Part shown: positions 33,481 to 45,434 of the stretch, in pieces
Position numbering within the stretch: the stretch's first letter is position 1
Layout of the letters: each line of letters starts with the position of its first letter
Origin: Terribacillus sp. DMT04
Lineage (GTDB): Bacteria; Bacillota; Bacilli; Bacillales; Amphibacillaceae
Length of the DNA stretch: 64,000 nt
Assembly (NCBI RefSeq): GCF_019056395.1
Contig: NZ_CP077639.1
Coordinates: 1,180,001 to 1,244,000, forward strand
Direction: 5' to 3'
Translations under genes and position numbers: made by a program
The notes under the pieces: generated by a model
Database searches by the model: none
Seen by the model: the letters and a program-made list of their open reading frames with translations, nothing else
Told to the model about the DNA's origin: nothing

Positions 33481-35256
33481 ATGAGATTCATTAAGGACCG
33501 GCTTCATCCTAACGGGTTGTTTATGAAGATGTTTTTCATAACGGTTGCACTAATAATGCTAGTGGCTGTGGCGGTAACACTTGCAACAATCCGGATGGCA
33601 GAGCAATTTTTCATCGAAAAGTTCAGTATTACAAATTCCCAAATTATTAATCAGATTCAGGATGACTTTGAGGATCTGAATTATAGCATTGTGATGGCAT
33701 CCACGGACATTAGTAAAAGCAGTACCATTGAAACACACTTGTTATCAGAAAAGGCACCAGATAATGAACGGATACTCAGTTTGTTTTTGGTTATGCGGCA
33801 AATTGATAATTTGCGGGAGCAGCTTGGAGATCAAAATGTTGAGATTGCCGTTACGGATCAATCGGAAATTGTATATACAACAAACTATACATATTGGCCT
33901 GCTTCCGCGGATATCTCTGCGCATCGGATTACACAAGCAATCACAGCTGAGCCGAATAAATTACTTTATTTTCAAGCTTCCCAAGGCAACTCTGATGATT
34001 ACGTCGTAGCTGCTAAGACACTGATGGATAGCGAGACTGATCGAGCGTATGGTGCTGTGCTTCTTCCAATTAAGGAAGAGCAGCTGCGTTCTTTTTATCA
34101 AGATTATGTGAAGCCTGGGAACGATTTTTATGTGTTGAATCAAGAGGGGCAAGTTGTCTCAAGCAGTTTATCCAATACAATCGGTACATCGCTCCCGGAG
34201 CTTCATCAACAAGCTGAAACGATGGTATTGGATGGAGAGTTATACAGGGAAATTAATGATGAAGATACGAGTCAGATAATGGTGGCAGAATATTTGCCTT
34301 ACTTTAATATGTATCTTGTTAATATGGTGGATAAACAGGCAGCAGTCGGTAATTTAATTGATACCAAGCAGATTATTTTATTGCTGGCAGGTGTCGTTGT
34401 GCTTGCTCTGGTGATCGTATTCCTTGTTACCAAGCGGCTAACCAATTCGCTTTCCAAACTCGTTAATGACATTGAGGCAGTACCTGAAAAAGGGCTGAAG
34501 CGGCGGCTGGATTATACGGGCACTTATGAAACAAAACAAATTGGCCTGGCTTTCAACAGTATGATGGATGAACTGCAAGAGCATGTGGAGAAACTCCTTA
34601 AAGCCCAAAAGCAGCAGCGTCACGCTGAGCTGGCGGCTTTACAGCAGCAAATCAATCCGCATTTTCTATACAATACGATGGCTTCCATTAAGTTTTTAGT
34701 AATGATGGGAGAACGTTCGGAAGCAGAGAAAACGATTGATGCGTTTATTACACTGCTGCAAAATACAATCGGAAATGTCGATGAGTCCATTACAGTAGAA
34801 TTGGAATTAGCTAATTTAAAAAACTATGTACTTATCAATCAGAAACGTTATGGAGACAAGATACAGGTGCAGTTCATGGTTGCGCCGGATTGTATGCAAT
34901 ATGAAATACCAAAACTAATTCTGCAGCCTTTTATTGAAAACTCATTTTTCCATGCTTTTAATAAAACAACAGCAGGAACAATTTCTGTGCTTGTATGGAA
35001 GGAAGCAGATGAGCTGCTCTGTGAAATTGCGGATAACGGCGATGGCATGGCAGCAGATAACAACCAGCTTCCGAATACAAACAGAAATCGGCAGTTATTT
35101 TCCGGAATAGGGGTAAAGAATGTGCATGAGCGGATTCAGCTGTTATATGGTACCGACTACGGTGTAACAATAACTAGCAAGGCAGGAGAAGGAACTACTG
35201 TAAAGCTGCGGCTGCCGGCAATTCATACGGATCCAGGTGAGGAAAATGTCATATAA
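33481..35256 (+). CDS. YesM-type sensor histidine kinase
   Basis: 591 residues. It has an N-terminal transmembrane helix, a large extracellular sensing domain (~35-295), a second transmembrane helix (~297-318), HAMP (~320-370) and His_kinase phosphoacceptor in LQQQINPHFLYN. The HATPase follows with FIENSFFHAF (N box), NGDGMA (G box) and GIGVKNVHERIQLLYG. It senses an extracellular sugar or the transporter state and phosphorylates the neighbouring regulator. GGGGGCGATG precedes the start; its 3' end leads to the cre-containing promoter region. Confidence 0.93.
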   Translation: MRFIKDRLHPNGLFMKMFFITVALIMLVAVAVTLATIRMAEQFFIEKFSITNSQIINQIQDDFEDLNYSIVMASTDISKSSTIETHLLSEKAPDNERILSLFLVMRQIDNLREQLGDQNVEIAVTDQSEIVYTTNYTYWPASADISAHRITQAITAEPNKLLYFQASQGNSDDYVVAAKTLMDSETDRAYGAVLLPIKEEQLRSFYQDYVKPGNDFYVLNQEGQVVSSSLSNTIGTSLPELHQQAETMVLDGELYREINDEDTSQIMVAEYLPYFNMYLVNMVDKQAAVGNLIDTKQIILLLAGVVVLALVIVFLVTKRLTNSLSKLVNDIEAVPEKGLKRRLDYTGTYETKQIGLAFNSMMDELQEHVEKLLKAQKQQRHAELAALQQQINPHFLYNTMASIKFLVMMGERSEAEKTIDAFITLLQNTIGNVDESITVELELANLKNYVLINQKRYGDKIQVQFMVAPDCMQYEIPKLILQPFIENSFFHAFNKTTAGTISVLVWKEADELLCEIADNGDGMAADNNQLPNTNRNRQLFSGIGVKNVHERIQLLYGTDYGVTITSKAGEGTTVKLRLPAIHTDPGEENVI

Positions 35257-35392
35257 GTGTGCTTTTCAAGAAAGGCATAATAAAGCCTTTTCACCAACGT
35301 AATCGTCCGGGTTAATTGGTTATAAAGGTCAACAGGAAAACAGCAAATCAAAACAAAGTACAAAATACAAAAGATATTCCTAATCCATCTAA

Positions 35393-35406
35393 TGTAAGCG
35401 CTATCA
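35393..35406 (+). promoter_or_regulatory. cre: Catabolite-responsive element (CcpA site)
   Basis: TGTAAGCGCTATCA fits the cre consensus TGWAANCGNTNWCA at every defined position. It lies about 110 bp before the binding-protein gene and implies repression by CcpA when preferred sugars are present. Confidence 0.75.
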
Positions 35407-35484
35407 ACAAAGTGATTTACTCCTAGTTTGGATAAAGAAATTCCTAACAGAGAAGGAAGTGCACATGCTACGATAAGAACATAA

Positions 35485-35498
35485 AGATAGCGCTTACA
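35485..35498 (-). promoter_or_regulatory. cre: Second cre-like site, inverted
   Basis: AGATAGCGCTTACA is the inverse of the first site with one mismatch at the last base. It lies 20 bp before the start codon and overlaps the leader, about 90 bp from the first site. Two such sites could give looping or road-block repression, or the pair may be an operator of a LacI-family protein. Confidence 0.6.
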
Positions 35499-35517
35499 AA
35501 ATGGGGAGGGTTATAAG

Positions 35518-36792
35518 ATGAAGAGATTTTTAGCACTTTTATTTGTTAGTATGTTCGTGCTGTCTGCATGTTCTTCTGGTTCAAATTCGGAAGCTGATGC
35601 CGACACAAACGATATCAAAGTTTGGGCATGGGATCCAAACTTCAATGTAAAGGCGATGGAGCTTGCCAAAGAAGCATATAAAGAAGAAAATAGTGAGCTG
35701 AACATTGAAATCATTGAAAACGCCCAAGATGATATTATACAAAAGCTGAACACAAGTCTTAGTTCCGGTACGACCAAAGGGATGCCAAACATTGTGTTGA
35801 TTGAGGATTATCGTGCACAAAGTTTCTTGCAATCCTATCCGGATATGTTTTATGCGGTAGATGATGCTGTCACTACAGAAGAATTTGCTCCATATAAGAT
35901 TCCGCCGACAAGCTTCGAAGATAAGCAATACGGTGTACCTTTTGACTCTGGTGTAGCAGGTTTGTATGTACGAACGGACTATTTAGAAGAAGCTGGGTAC
36001 AGCAGTGAAGATCTGCAGAATGCTGACTGGGAGCAAGTAATTGAAATTGGTAAAGCGGTGAAAGAGGCAACAGGCAAACAAATGATCACACAAGATCCAA
36101 AAGATCTTGGGTTGCTGCGCATGATGATTCAGACAAGTGGAGCTTGGTATTTGGAAGAAGATGGTGTAACACCAAATATCGCCAATAACGAAGCATTGAA
36201 AGAAGCTTTCCGTTTGTACAAGGAAATGATAGATGCAGATTTAGTAAAACCACATGCGGATTGGAGTCAGTTCATTGCATCCATTAATAATGGAGATATT
36301 TCCATGGTGCCGAGTGGTAACTGGATTACACCATCCATTAAAGCAGAGGCATCACAATCTGGTAAATGGGCAGTAGCTCCATTCCCGAAATTGCCTGGTA
36401 TGGAATCTGTCAATGCATCTAACCTAGGTGGAAGCTCATGGTATGTGTTAAATATCCCAGGTAAAGAAAAAGCGGCCGAATTCCTTGGTGAAACATTCGG
36501 AGCAGAGAGCGAATTCCATCAGCAGTTTGTTGAGGAGATTGGCGGTGTAGGAACTTACCAGCCAGCACTTGAAGGAGATGCATATCAAGCAGAAGATGAG
36601 TTCTTCGGCGGCCAGAAGATTCTATCTGACTTCGCTTCTTGGACAGAAGAGATTCCACAGGTGAACTATGGTTTGCACACGTACGTCATTGAAGACATCC
36701 TAGCAAACGAAATTCAGAAGTATCTAGATGGCGAAGATTTGGATGCTGTGATGGATAATGCACAATCGCTGGCAGAACAGCAAGCGAAGTAA
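35518..36792 (+). CDS. Sugar ABC transporter substrate-binding lipoprotein
   Basis: 424 residues. A lipoprotein signal ends with the lipobox VLSAC (~16-20), followed by SSGSNSEAD. The rest is a family 1 solute-binding fold with KVWAWDPNF, PNIVLIEDYRA, YGVPFDSGVAGLYVRTDYLEEAG and VPSGNW motifs. It captures a sugar outside the membrane and delivers it to the permeases downstream. With lacZ at the end of the operon, a beta-galactoside is the likely ligand. GGGGAGGG ribosome binding site. Confidence 0.92.
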   Translation: MKRFLALLFVSMFVLSACSSGSNSEADADTNDIKVWAWDPNFNVKAMELAKEAYKEENSELNIEIIENAQDDIIQKLNTSLSSGTTKGMPNIVLIEDYRAQSFLQSYPDMFYAVDDAVTTEEFAPYKIPPTSFEDKQYGVPFDSGVAGLYVRTDYLEEAGYSSEDLQNADWEQVIEIGKAVKEATGKQMITQDPKDLGLLRMMIQTSGAWYLEEDGVTPNIANNEALKEAFRLYKEMIDADLVKPHADWSQFIASINNGDISMVPSGNWITPSIKAEASQSGKWAVAPFPKLPGMESVNASNLGGSSWYVLNIPGKEKAAEFLGETFGAESEFHQQFVEEIGGVGTYQPALEGDAYQAEDEFFGGQKILSDFASWTEEIPQVNYGLHTYVIEDILANEIQKYLDGEDLDAVMDNAQSLAEQQAK

Positions 36793-36796
36793 TCAA

Positions 36797-36846
36797 TGGC
36801 TCTGGGACGCTGCAAACAATTATGCTGCTTCCTGGGGCTTTTTTAG
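36797..36846 (+). terminator. Intercistronic attenuating hairpin
   Basis: Imperfect stem between GGCTCTGGGACGCTGCA and TGCTGCTTCCTGGGGCT followed by six T. It lies between the binding-protein gene and the first permease, the usual place for a partial terminator that keeps the binding protein in excess. Confidence 0.6.
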
Positions 36847-36861
36847 AAAGGAGACCTTATC

Positions 36862-37797
36862 GTGAATATACCAAAGAACCTTGGTCCAGAAGAAATTGCT
36901 AAAAAGCCAGCACCACGCCCGGCGCGGTCATTGCGATTGAAAAATACGCTTATTGGCTGGTCATTTGTTTCGTTAGCTTCTGTGCTTATTGGAATCTTCT
37001 ATTTCTATCCGATGGTGCAAGCGTTGATTCTGTCCTTTCAGTCCGGATCTGGTGTGAATCTGTCTTTTGTCGGATTTGAAAATTATGTGCGTTTATTCCA
37101 GGATCCTGTGTTTCTGACTACTGTGAAAAACACAGTAATCTATCTAATTATCCAAGTACCGGTGATGATCTTATTGGCATTATTCTTGTCTGTTGTGCTG
37201 AATAATAAGACGCTCAAATGGAAAGGGTTCTTCCGAACGGCAATCTTCCTGCCATGTGTCACGTCACTTGTAGCCTATTCTGTTGTGTTCAAGTACTTGT
37301 TCGCACCAGATGGCATCGTTAACATGATGCTGCTTAAGATTAATCTAGTCGCTGAACCAATTCAGTGGCTGACAGATCCCTTTTGGGCAAAAATCACAAT
37401 TATTCTGGCTATTACATGGAGATGGACTGGCTACAATATGATTTTCTATCTATCGGCGCTGCAAAACGTGGATCGATCTATCTATGAAGCTGCTAAGATT
37501 GACGGTGCTTCCGCGGTACAGCAGTTCTTTAAGATTACTATCCCAATGCTGAAACCGATTATCTTGTTCACCTCCATCACATCTACAATCGGTACGTTGC
37601 AGCTATTTGACGAAGTTATGAATATTACAGCGGGCGGTCCGGGAAATGCAACCATGACCATTTCTCAATATATTTATAATCTATCATTTAAGTACACACC
37701 TGACTTTGGCTACGCTGCAACGGTTTCTTACGGCATTGTCTTCTTAATTGTCATCTTCTCGATCATCCAATTTAAAGCGGCAGGTGATAAAAAATGA
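36862..37797 (+). CDS. Sugar ABC transporter permease (MalF/LacF type)
   Basis: 311 residues with six predicted transmembrane segments and the ABC-coupling EAA motif EAAKIDGASAVQQFFKITIPMLKP near residue 215. A short cytoplasmic N-terminus (NLGPEEIAKKPAPRPARS) is polar. It heterodimerises with the next gene product, and their overlap (ATGA) supports equal synthesis. The ATPase is not in the operon; a shared MsmX-type ATPase elsewhere is expected. Confidence 0.92.
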   Translation: MNIPKNLGPEEIAKKPAPRPARSLRLKNTLIGWSFVSLASVLIGIFYFYPMVQALILSFQSGSGVNLSFVGFENYVRLFQDPVFLTTVKNTVIYLIIQVPVMILLALFLSVVLNNKTLKWKGFFRTAIFLPCVTSLVAYSVVFKYLFAPDGIVNMMLLKINLVAEPIQWLTDPFWAKITIILAITWRWTGYNMIFYLSALQNVDRSIYEAAKIDGASAVQQFFKITIPMLKPIILFTSITSTIGTLQLFDEVMNITAGGPGNATMTISQYIYNLSFKYTPDFGYAATVSYGIVFLIVIFSIIQFKAAGDKK

Positions 37798-38618
37798 AAT
37801 TACCAAATAAAGTGATTGGCTACCTGTTTCTTGCTATTTGTGCGATCATCTCAATCTTTCCATTTTATTGGATGGTCGTTAGTATGACCAACACCTCAGC
37901 AGATGTCACAAGAGGCAGTCTGCTGCCAGGCGGGCATTTTATTGAGAATTTTAAGAACCTTACACAAACAGTTGATCTGGTGCCCGCTTTAACAAATTCA
38001 GCAGTAATTGCTATAGGGTCGACGATACTGAGTCTGTTAATTGCCTCTTTAGCAGGGTATGGGTTTGAAATCTACCGAAGCAGAGCAAAAGATGTTGTAT
38101 TTAATATTTTACTATTGTCAATGATGATTCCGTTTGCTGCCTTGATGGTACCTTTATTCCGGATGTTCGGTTCTATCACACCAGTGCTGCCGTTCATTGG
38201 TATTGACACACTTTCTGCTGTTGTTCTTCCGACAATCACAACAGCTTTCTTAATCTTCTTTTTCCGGCAGAGTACCAAAATGTTCCCAAAAGAAATATTA
38301 GAAGCAGGTCGTATAGATGGGTTGAAGGAGCTCGGTATCTTTTTCCGTATCTATGTACCAACAATGAAGACGACATATGCGGCAGCTGCCATTATCACGT
38401 TCATGGCAAGCTGGAATAACTATCTCTGGCCGCTCGTTGTACTGCAGTCGCCAGAAAAACAGACCATTCCACTGCTTATTTCAACGCTAGGGTCCAGTTA
38501 CTCACCAGATTACGGCATGATTATGATGGCAATCGTTATTGCGACGCTGCCGACAGCGATTATCTTCTTCTTTATGCAAAAGCATTTCGTTGCAGGAATG
38601 ATGGGCTCAGTGAAGTAA
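37794..38618 (+). CDS. Sugar ABC transporter permease (MalG/LacG type)
   Basis: 274 residues, six transmembrane segments, EAA motif EAGRIDGLKELGIFFRIYVPTMK near residue 190. It overlaps the preceding permease gene by 4 nt and forms the second half of the import channel. It precedes the beta-galactosidase gene by 25 nt. Confidence 0.92.
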   Translation: MKLPNKVIGYLFLAICAIISIFPFYWMVVSMTNTSADVTRGSLLPGGHFIENFKNLTQTVDLVPALTNSAVIAIGSTILSLLIASLAGYGFEIYRSRAKDVVFNILLLSMMIPFAALMVPLFRMFGSITPVLPFIGIDTLSAVVLPTITTAFLIFFFRQSTKMFPKEILEAGRIDGLKELGIFFRIYVPTMKTTYAAAAIITFMASWNNYLWPLVVLQSPEKQTIPLLISTLGSSYSPDYGMIMMAIVIATLPTAIIFFFMQKHFVAGMMGSVK

Positions 38619-38625
38619 TGGATAG

Positions 38626-41685
<3,060 letters not shown>

Positions 41686-41868
41686 AAAAAGGCCAGGAAC
41701 AAAACAAGGTTCATTCATCCTAAAAGTGAACGATTAAGACACCGACAAGAAAGTTGTTTCTTATTTTCGAGGAGTCATCGTATTCTCCCTACACGAGTGA
41801 AGGGTTTCCCATACACAAATCAGCGGAGTGTATTTCCAAAGCGGTGCTCACCACTTCGTTTCCAATAC

Positions 41869-41914
41869 AAAAAACCAAGCAATGCTACATTTAACGCAGC
41901 ATTGCTTGGTTTTT
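41869..41914. terminator. Strong bidirectional terminator after lacZ
   Basis: AAACCAAGCAATGCT and AGCATTGCTTGGTTT stem with flanking A and T runs. The 180 bp between lacZ and it show no gene; GGAACAAAAC and GTTTCGTCCC-like ends there resemble a dispersed intergenic repeat. Confidence 0.85.
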
Positions 41915-41950
41915 ATATACCATAAAAAGGTTTCGTCCCAGCCTCTTATT

Positions 41951-42268
41951 CTATGCAAAGACAGCTTCTTCGTACTGTAATAATGTTTTCGTCATCACTG
42001 GAGCTTGATCTTTCTTCTCTTTGCGCATGGCACGGTGTTCTGCTACATGAGATTCACGAGAAATCCAAGCGACGAAATCTTGCTTTTTATCCCATTTCGT
42101 CACAATTGCATAAGCAACCGTATCATTTTTCTTTGTATCTTTATTCCAGCATTCAGCTGTGTGTAAGCCGCTGACATCTGTCAGCTCTTCCATTGTATGT
42201 TTTACTTTATTAATAATTTTATCTTCATTGGCAATGTCGCCTTCAAAAATAACTTGATTGACAAACAT
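41951..42268 (-). CDS. IsdG/HmoA-like heme-degrading monooxygenase
   Basis: 105 residues of the antibiotic-biosynthesis-monooxygenase fold. The AYAIVTKWDKKQDFVAWISRESHVAEHRAMRKE region matches IsdG-type heme oxygenases, in which Asn, Trp and His act in heme cleavage. Candidates here are the N-terminal Asn4, the Trp in VAWISRE and the His in VAEHRA. A Fur box 64 bp upstream supports an iron-scavenging role. AAGGAGG precedes the start. Confidence 0.75.
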   Translation of the reverse strand: MFVNQVIFEGDIANEDKIINKVKHTMEELTDVSGLHTAECWNKDTKKNDTVAYAIVTKWDKKQDFVAWISRESHVAEHRAMRKEKKDQAPVMTKTLLQYEEAVFA

Positions 42269-42331
42269 AGGATTGCCTCCTTATTTAACTGATTCTACTT
42301 TAACGGTATCAGAAAAAAAGATAGCAGTCAA

Positions 42332-42346
42332 TGAGAATGATTATCA
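42332..42346 (-). promoter_or_regulatory. Fur box upstream of the heme oxygenase gene
   Basis: TGAGAATGATTATCA matches the 7-1-7 Fur consensus TGATAATNATTATCA at all but one defined position. It implies iron-dependent repression of the monooxygenase gene. It is located between guaC and that gene, which points away from guaC. Confidence 0.75.
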
Positions 42347-42387
42347 ATGATAAAAGAAAAGGAGCTGTGCAAGACAGCCCCAATTTT

Positions 42388-43371
42388 TCAATAAACTTTA
42401 TCTCCATTAAAGATACTGTTTTTCACAACAACATAATCAACGTTTCGAATTGCTTCTAGTTTGTTTCCGCCAGCGTAAGAAATGGAGGACTGCAGATCTT
42501 GTTCCATCTCTGTCAATGTATCTTGAAGAGCGCCTTTGTGCTCAACGAACATTTTCTTGCCTTCCACGTTGCGTTTCTCGCCTTTTTGGAATTCAGACGC
42601 AGAACCGAAATATTCTTTGTACAGTTTGCCTTCTTTTTCAACTGTGTCACCAGGAGATTCTTCATGACCCGCGAATAAAGATCCAATCATGACCATAGAA
42701 GCGCCAAAACGAATAGATTTTGCAATATCTCCGTGTGTGCGGATACCGCCATCCGCGATGATTGGTTTGCTAGCTGCTTTGGCACACCAGCGAAGCGCAG
42801 CCAGCTGCCAGCCGCCGGTACCGAAGCCGGTCTTGATTTTCGTAATACATACTTTACCTGGTCCAATTCCTACCTTTGTAGCATCGGCACCTGCATTTTC
42901 AAGTTCTCTGACTGCTTCTGGTGTACCAACGTTACCGGCAATTACAAAGCTTTCAGGCAAATGCTTCTTTATGTGCTGAATCATAGAGATAACAGCGTTC
43001 GAATGACCGTGTGCAATATCAATTGTGATGTATTCTGGAACCAAGTTCTGCTTGGCTAGATCCTCAATAAAGCCGTATTCATCTTCTTTTACGCCGACAC
43101 TAATAGAAGCAATCAAATTCTGCTCCTGCATTTGCTTGATAAATGCGATTCGAGTCTCTGGCTCAAAGCGATGCATTACATAAAAATAATTATTTTTAGC
43201 CAAGTAAGTGGCAATTGTTTCATCAATGATCGTCTGCATATTAGCTGGTACGACCGGCAGACGGAATGTATGGTTCCCTAGTGTGACCGCTGTGTCGCAT
43301 TCTGAACGGCTCTCCACTACGCATTTTGCAGGAATTAGCTGAATATCTTCGTAATCAAATACATTTTCCAT
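42388..43371 (-). CDS. guaC: GMP reductase
   Basis: 327 residues of the IMPDH/GMPR family, without a CBS domain, matching GuaC length. It has the DIAHGHSN segment, catalytic Cys in GPGKVCITK and the phosphate-binding [10 protein letters not shown] and [12 protein letters not shown]. It converts GMP to IMP with NADPH, balancing purine pools. CGAAC and TTCG motifs upstream (43395-43430) might be part of a purine-responsive operator, but the spacing is not the usual one. Confidence 0.93.
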   Translation of the reverse strand: MENVFDYEDIQLIPAKCVVESRSECDTAVTLGNHTFRLPVVPANMQTIIDETIATYLAKNNYFYVMHRFEPETRIAFIKQMQEQNLIASISVGVKEDEYGFIEDLAKQNLVPEYITIDIAHGHSNAVISMIQHIKKHLPESFVIAGNVGTPEAVRELENAGADATKVGIGPGKVCITKIKTGFGTGGWQLAALRWCAKAASKPIIADGGIRTHGDIAKSIRFGASMVMIGSLFAGHEESPGDTVEKEGKLYKEYFGSASEFQKGEKRNVEGKKMFVEHKGALQDTLTEMEQDLQSSISYAGGNKLEAIRNVDYVVVKNSIFNGDKVY

Positions 43372-43528
43372 GTTTATACCCCTCTAAAGACGAATTATTT
43401 TTGGTTATACTATTTATTTCGTTCGCCCTTTGGTACTATACAATAATTCAGAAAACAAAGCAAAGGTTTTTACCTAGAAAAATAAAAAAAGTGTCAAATA
43501 GGGTAAGCTATAGATGGAGGGATAGAAG

Positions 43529-44182
43529 ATGAAACTTCGAATGAATATCACGTACTGCACACCAAGAGGAACGGAAGCCGCATTTCATTCAGAATTTATG
43601 CCGGCTGGTGCTGTATTGCTGCTAATGGAAGATATGCAGCAAAATAGCAGAGTAGTGCAAACGGAAATACTTGATCAGTATGAAACAGAATGGACGTTAA
43701 AAGAATTACGAGCATATATGAAGGAACTTGAGACAGAACCGCATCATGTTCGACTGTTTGCTGATGGCGGTTTTGAAAAGCATACTGGAAGATCGGGGCT
43801 CGGCTGTGTTGTGCATTACGAACAAAATCAGAAGGAATATCGTCTGCGCCGCAATCGAGAAATAGAGCAGCTAGCTTCTAATAACGAAGCAGAATTTGCA
43901 GCCTTGCATTTTGCAATTGGTATCTTAGGGGAAATCGGTGTACAAAATCAAGAGATAGAAGTATTCGCTGATTCTCGTACTGTCATCATGCAAATGTCTG
44001 GAGAGTGGCCGATTTATGAAAAAGAACTGCAGTATTGGGCAGATAAAACGGATGACTTGATAAAGGAATGCGGGATTACGGTTCTGTATACACATGTGGA
44101 TCGGAAGCAGAATAAAGAAGCAGACCAGCTAGCAAGTCAGGCGCTGAAAAAGATTGAGATCGACAGTACCATACAAAAATGA
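43529..44182 (+). CDS. RNase H-like (RNase HI-family) protein
   Basis: 217 residues with an N-terminal extension of ~75 residues, then an RNase H core: Asp in RLFADGGFEK, Glu in NNEAEFAALHFAI, Asp in VFADSRTVIMQM and a final Asp/Glu in NKEADQLAS. These four acidic residues bind metal. The family (YpeP/YpdQ-like) removes RNA from RNA/DNA hybrids in some members. The gene ends in a strong terminator shared with the next gene. Confidence 0.85.
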   Translation: MKLRMNITYCTPRGTEAAFHSEFMPAGAVLLLMEDMQQNSRVVQTEILDQYETEWTLKELRAYMKELETEPHHVRLFADGGFEKHTGRSGLGCVVHYEQNQKEYRLRRNREIEQLASNNEAEFAALHFAIGILGEIGVQNQEIEVFADSRTVIMQMSGEWPIYEKELQYWADKTDDLIKECGITVLYTHVDRKQNKEADQLASQALKKIEIDSTIQK

Positions 44183-44219
44183 CCGCCTGGCACATAATTG
44201 GCCGGGCGGTCATTTTTAT
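44176..44219. terminator. Bidirectional terminator
   Basis: AAAAATGACCGCC and GGCGGTCATTTTT form the stem. It overlaps the end of the RNase H-like gene and the 3' end of the convergent gene. Confidence 0.85.
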
Positions 44220-44617
44220 TTGGAAGTCTGTTGATCAAGCGCTTCGATCAAACTAGTTTTGGTTGAACCAGATGCTGCTTCCACTAGTGTCTGGAAACGT
44301 TCTGTCAGCAAATCTTTATTTTTATACTCCTCCGGATGGTTCTGATTATAATAGAAACGGAAGACAGCTTCTTCTGGGAAGTACTGTTTACCTGTCTTAA
44401 TCATGAATCCAACAGGGAGCTTATGATAAGCATATGCTGTTGCTGATTGTGTTTCTGCAAGCGGTGCTTCAGCTTTCACTGCAGCTGTATCCTTTTCAGT
44501 TTCGAGCTGCTGCATAGCCTGCTTGATGAATTTCTTGCGAGCGCGCTTTTTCTTAGAACGCATATTCATCTCAGCAAGAACTTTATCCAGACTTTCAGTT
44601 TTTGTAAGTACAGTCAC
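44216..44617 (-). CDS. Conserved hypothetical protein
   Basis: 133 residues from GTG 44617, chosen for its GAGGAG 9 nt upstream. The N-terminus is basic and helical (NMRSKKKRARKKFIKQAMQQLE), the middle is a low-complexity linker and the C-terminal ~65 residues form a compact domain (LPVGFMIKTGKQYFPEEAVFRFYYNQNHPEEY). Function unknown. Confidence 0.6.
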   Translation of the reverse strand: MTVLTKTESLDKVLAEMNMRSKKKRARKKFIKQAMQQLETEKDTAAVKAEAPLAETQSATAYAYHKLPVGFMIKTGKQYFPEEAVFRFYYNQNHPEEYKNKDLLTERFQTLVEAASGSTKTSLIEALDQQTSK

Positions 44618-44717
44618 GACGAAAAACTCCTCTATTATTGTCTGCAACCTCTATCATATGATATTTTCGGAGATTTTAGAAGGCTAGAGGTAGAATTGTT
44701 AACATTCTGACAAATGA

Positions 44718-45002
44718 TTAATACGTATAAGTTGTTGAATATGTCGGATCCGTGTCTGGGATTAAGGAAAAACCGATGATTGTAAATACAATCATCAAGA
44801 GTATGGAAAGCACAATACCGATCGCAAATAAGATGAAATAAGCAATCGCAAAATTCCTTCTTGGATTCGTTCGATCAACTGCCCAGATGATTAGCATTAC
44901 GATATTTACTACTGGAAGTGCGAGTAATAACAGTGTCCAAACCCAATCCATAATACCGAGCTGATGATTGTTTGCCCGGGTTGATTGTTCTTGTTGTTCC
45001 AT
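44718..45002 (-). CDS. Small two-TM membrane protein
   Basis: 94 residues with two hydrophobic segments (WVWTLLLLALPVVNIVMLIIW and FILFAIGIVLSILLMIVF) around a DRTNPRRNFA loop. Such proteins with a WTLLLLALPxVNIxMLI segment are widespread in Firmicutes and uncharacterised. CAGGAG precedes the ATG. Confidence 0.7.
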   Translation of the reverse strand: MEQQEQSTRANNHQLGIMDWVWTLLLLALPVVNIVMLIIWAVDRTNPRRNFAIAYFILFAIGIVLSILLMIVFTIIGFSLIPDTDPTYSTTYTY

Positions 45003-45110
45003 AAAATCGCTCCTGACTAAGAATTAATAATGGCAAAAACAACTATAAGGCATAGTTTCTGTATATTCAACCAAAGTCAGGAAGGTCACAATCAGCATAA
45101 GAAAGCCTTT

Positions 45111-45251
45111 TTAAGGACTTTTTCCCTGTTTTGATGCTCGCTCCAGCTGCTGCTTCATTCGAAGCATCTCTTGCCTTGCGAGCGGATCGAAAAGTCCATT
45201 ATTCAGCGTTTTATCAATGAATCTTATCGCTTGGTCCAGTTGTTTAGTCAA
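45111..45251 (-). CDS. 46-residue helical protein
   Basis: Starts at TTG 45251 with AGGAGGT upstream. It is a charged helix (QLDQAIRFIDKTLNNGLFDPLARQEMLRMKQQLERA). The strong ribosome binding site and clean stop support a real gene. No family known. Confidence 0.6.
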   Translation of the reverse strand: MTKQLDQAIRFIDKTLNNGLFDPLARQEMLRMKQQLERASKQGKSP

Positions 45252-45434
45252 CTTGATTTACCTCCTGCATGTTTAGGTTTCATTTCCTACCGTAGTTTGT
45301 GAATACCTTCATTAGAATAGCTCATAATCGCATCTATTATACTAGGTAAAATGAAGGCATGTTTGGTTGGAAAAGCTTGTTTGCGTCCACATAGTTCGAT
45401 ACACTTTCGATAATGAAAAATGAGGTGAATGAAG

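Noticed and set aside
43372-43528. Purine operator upstream of guaC
   Set aside because: CGAAC and TTCG halves are present but separated by 23-27 nt instead of the usual 16-17, so I did not annotate it.
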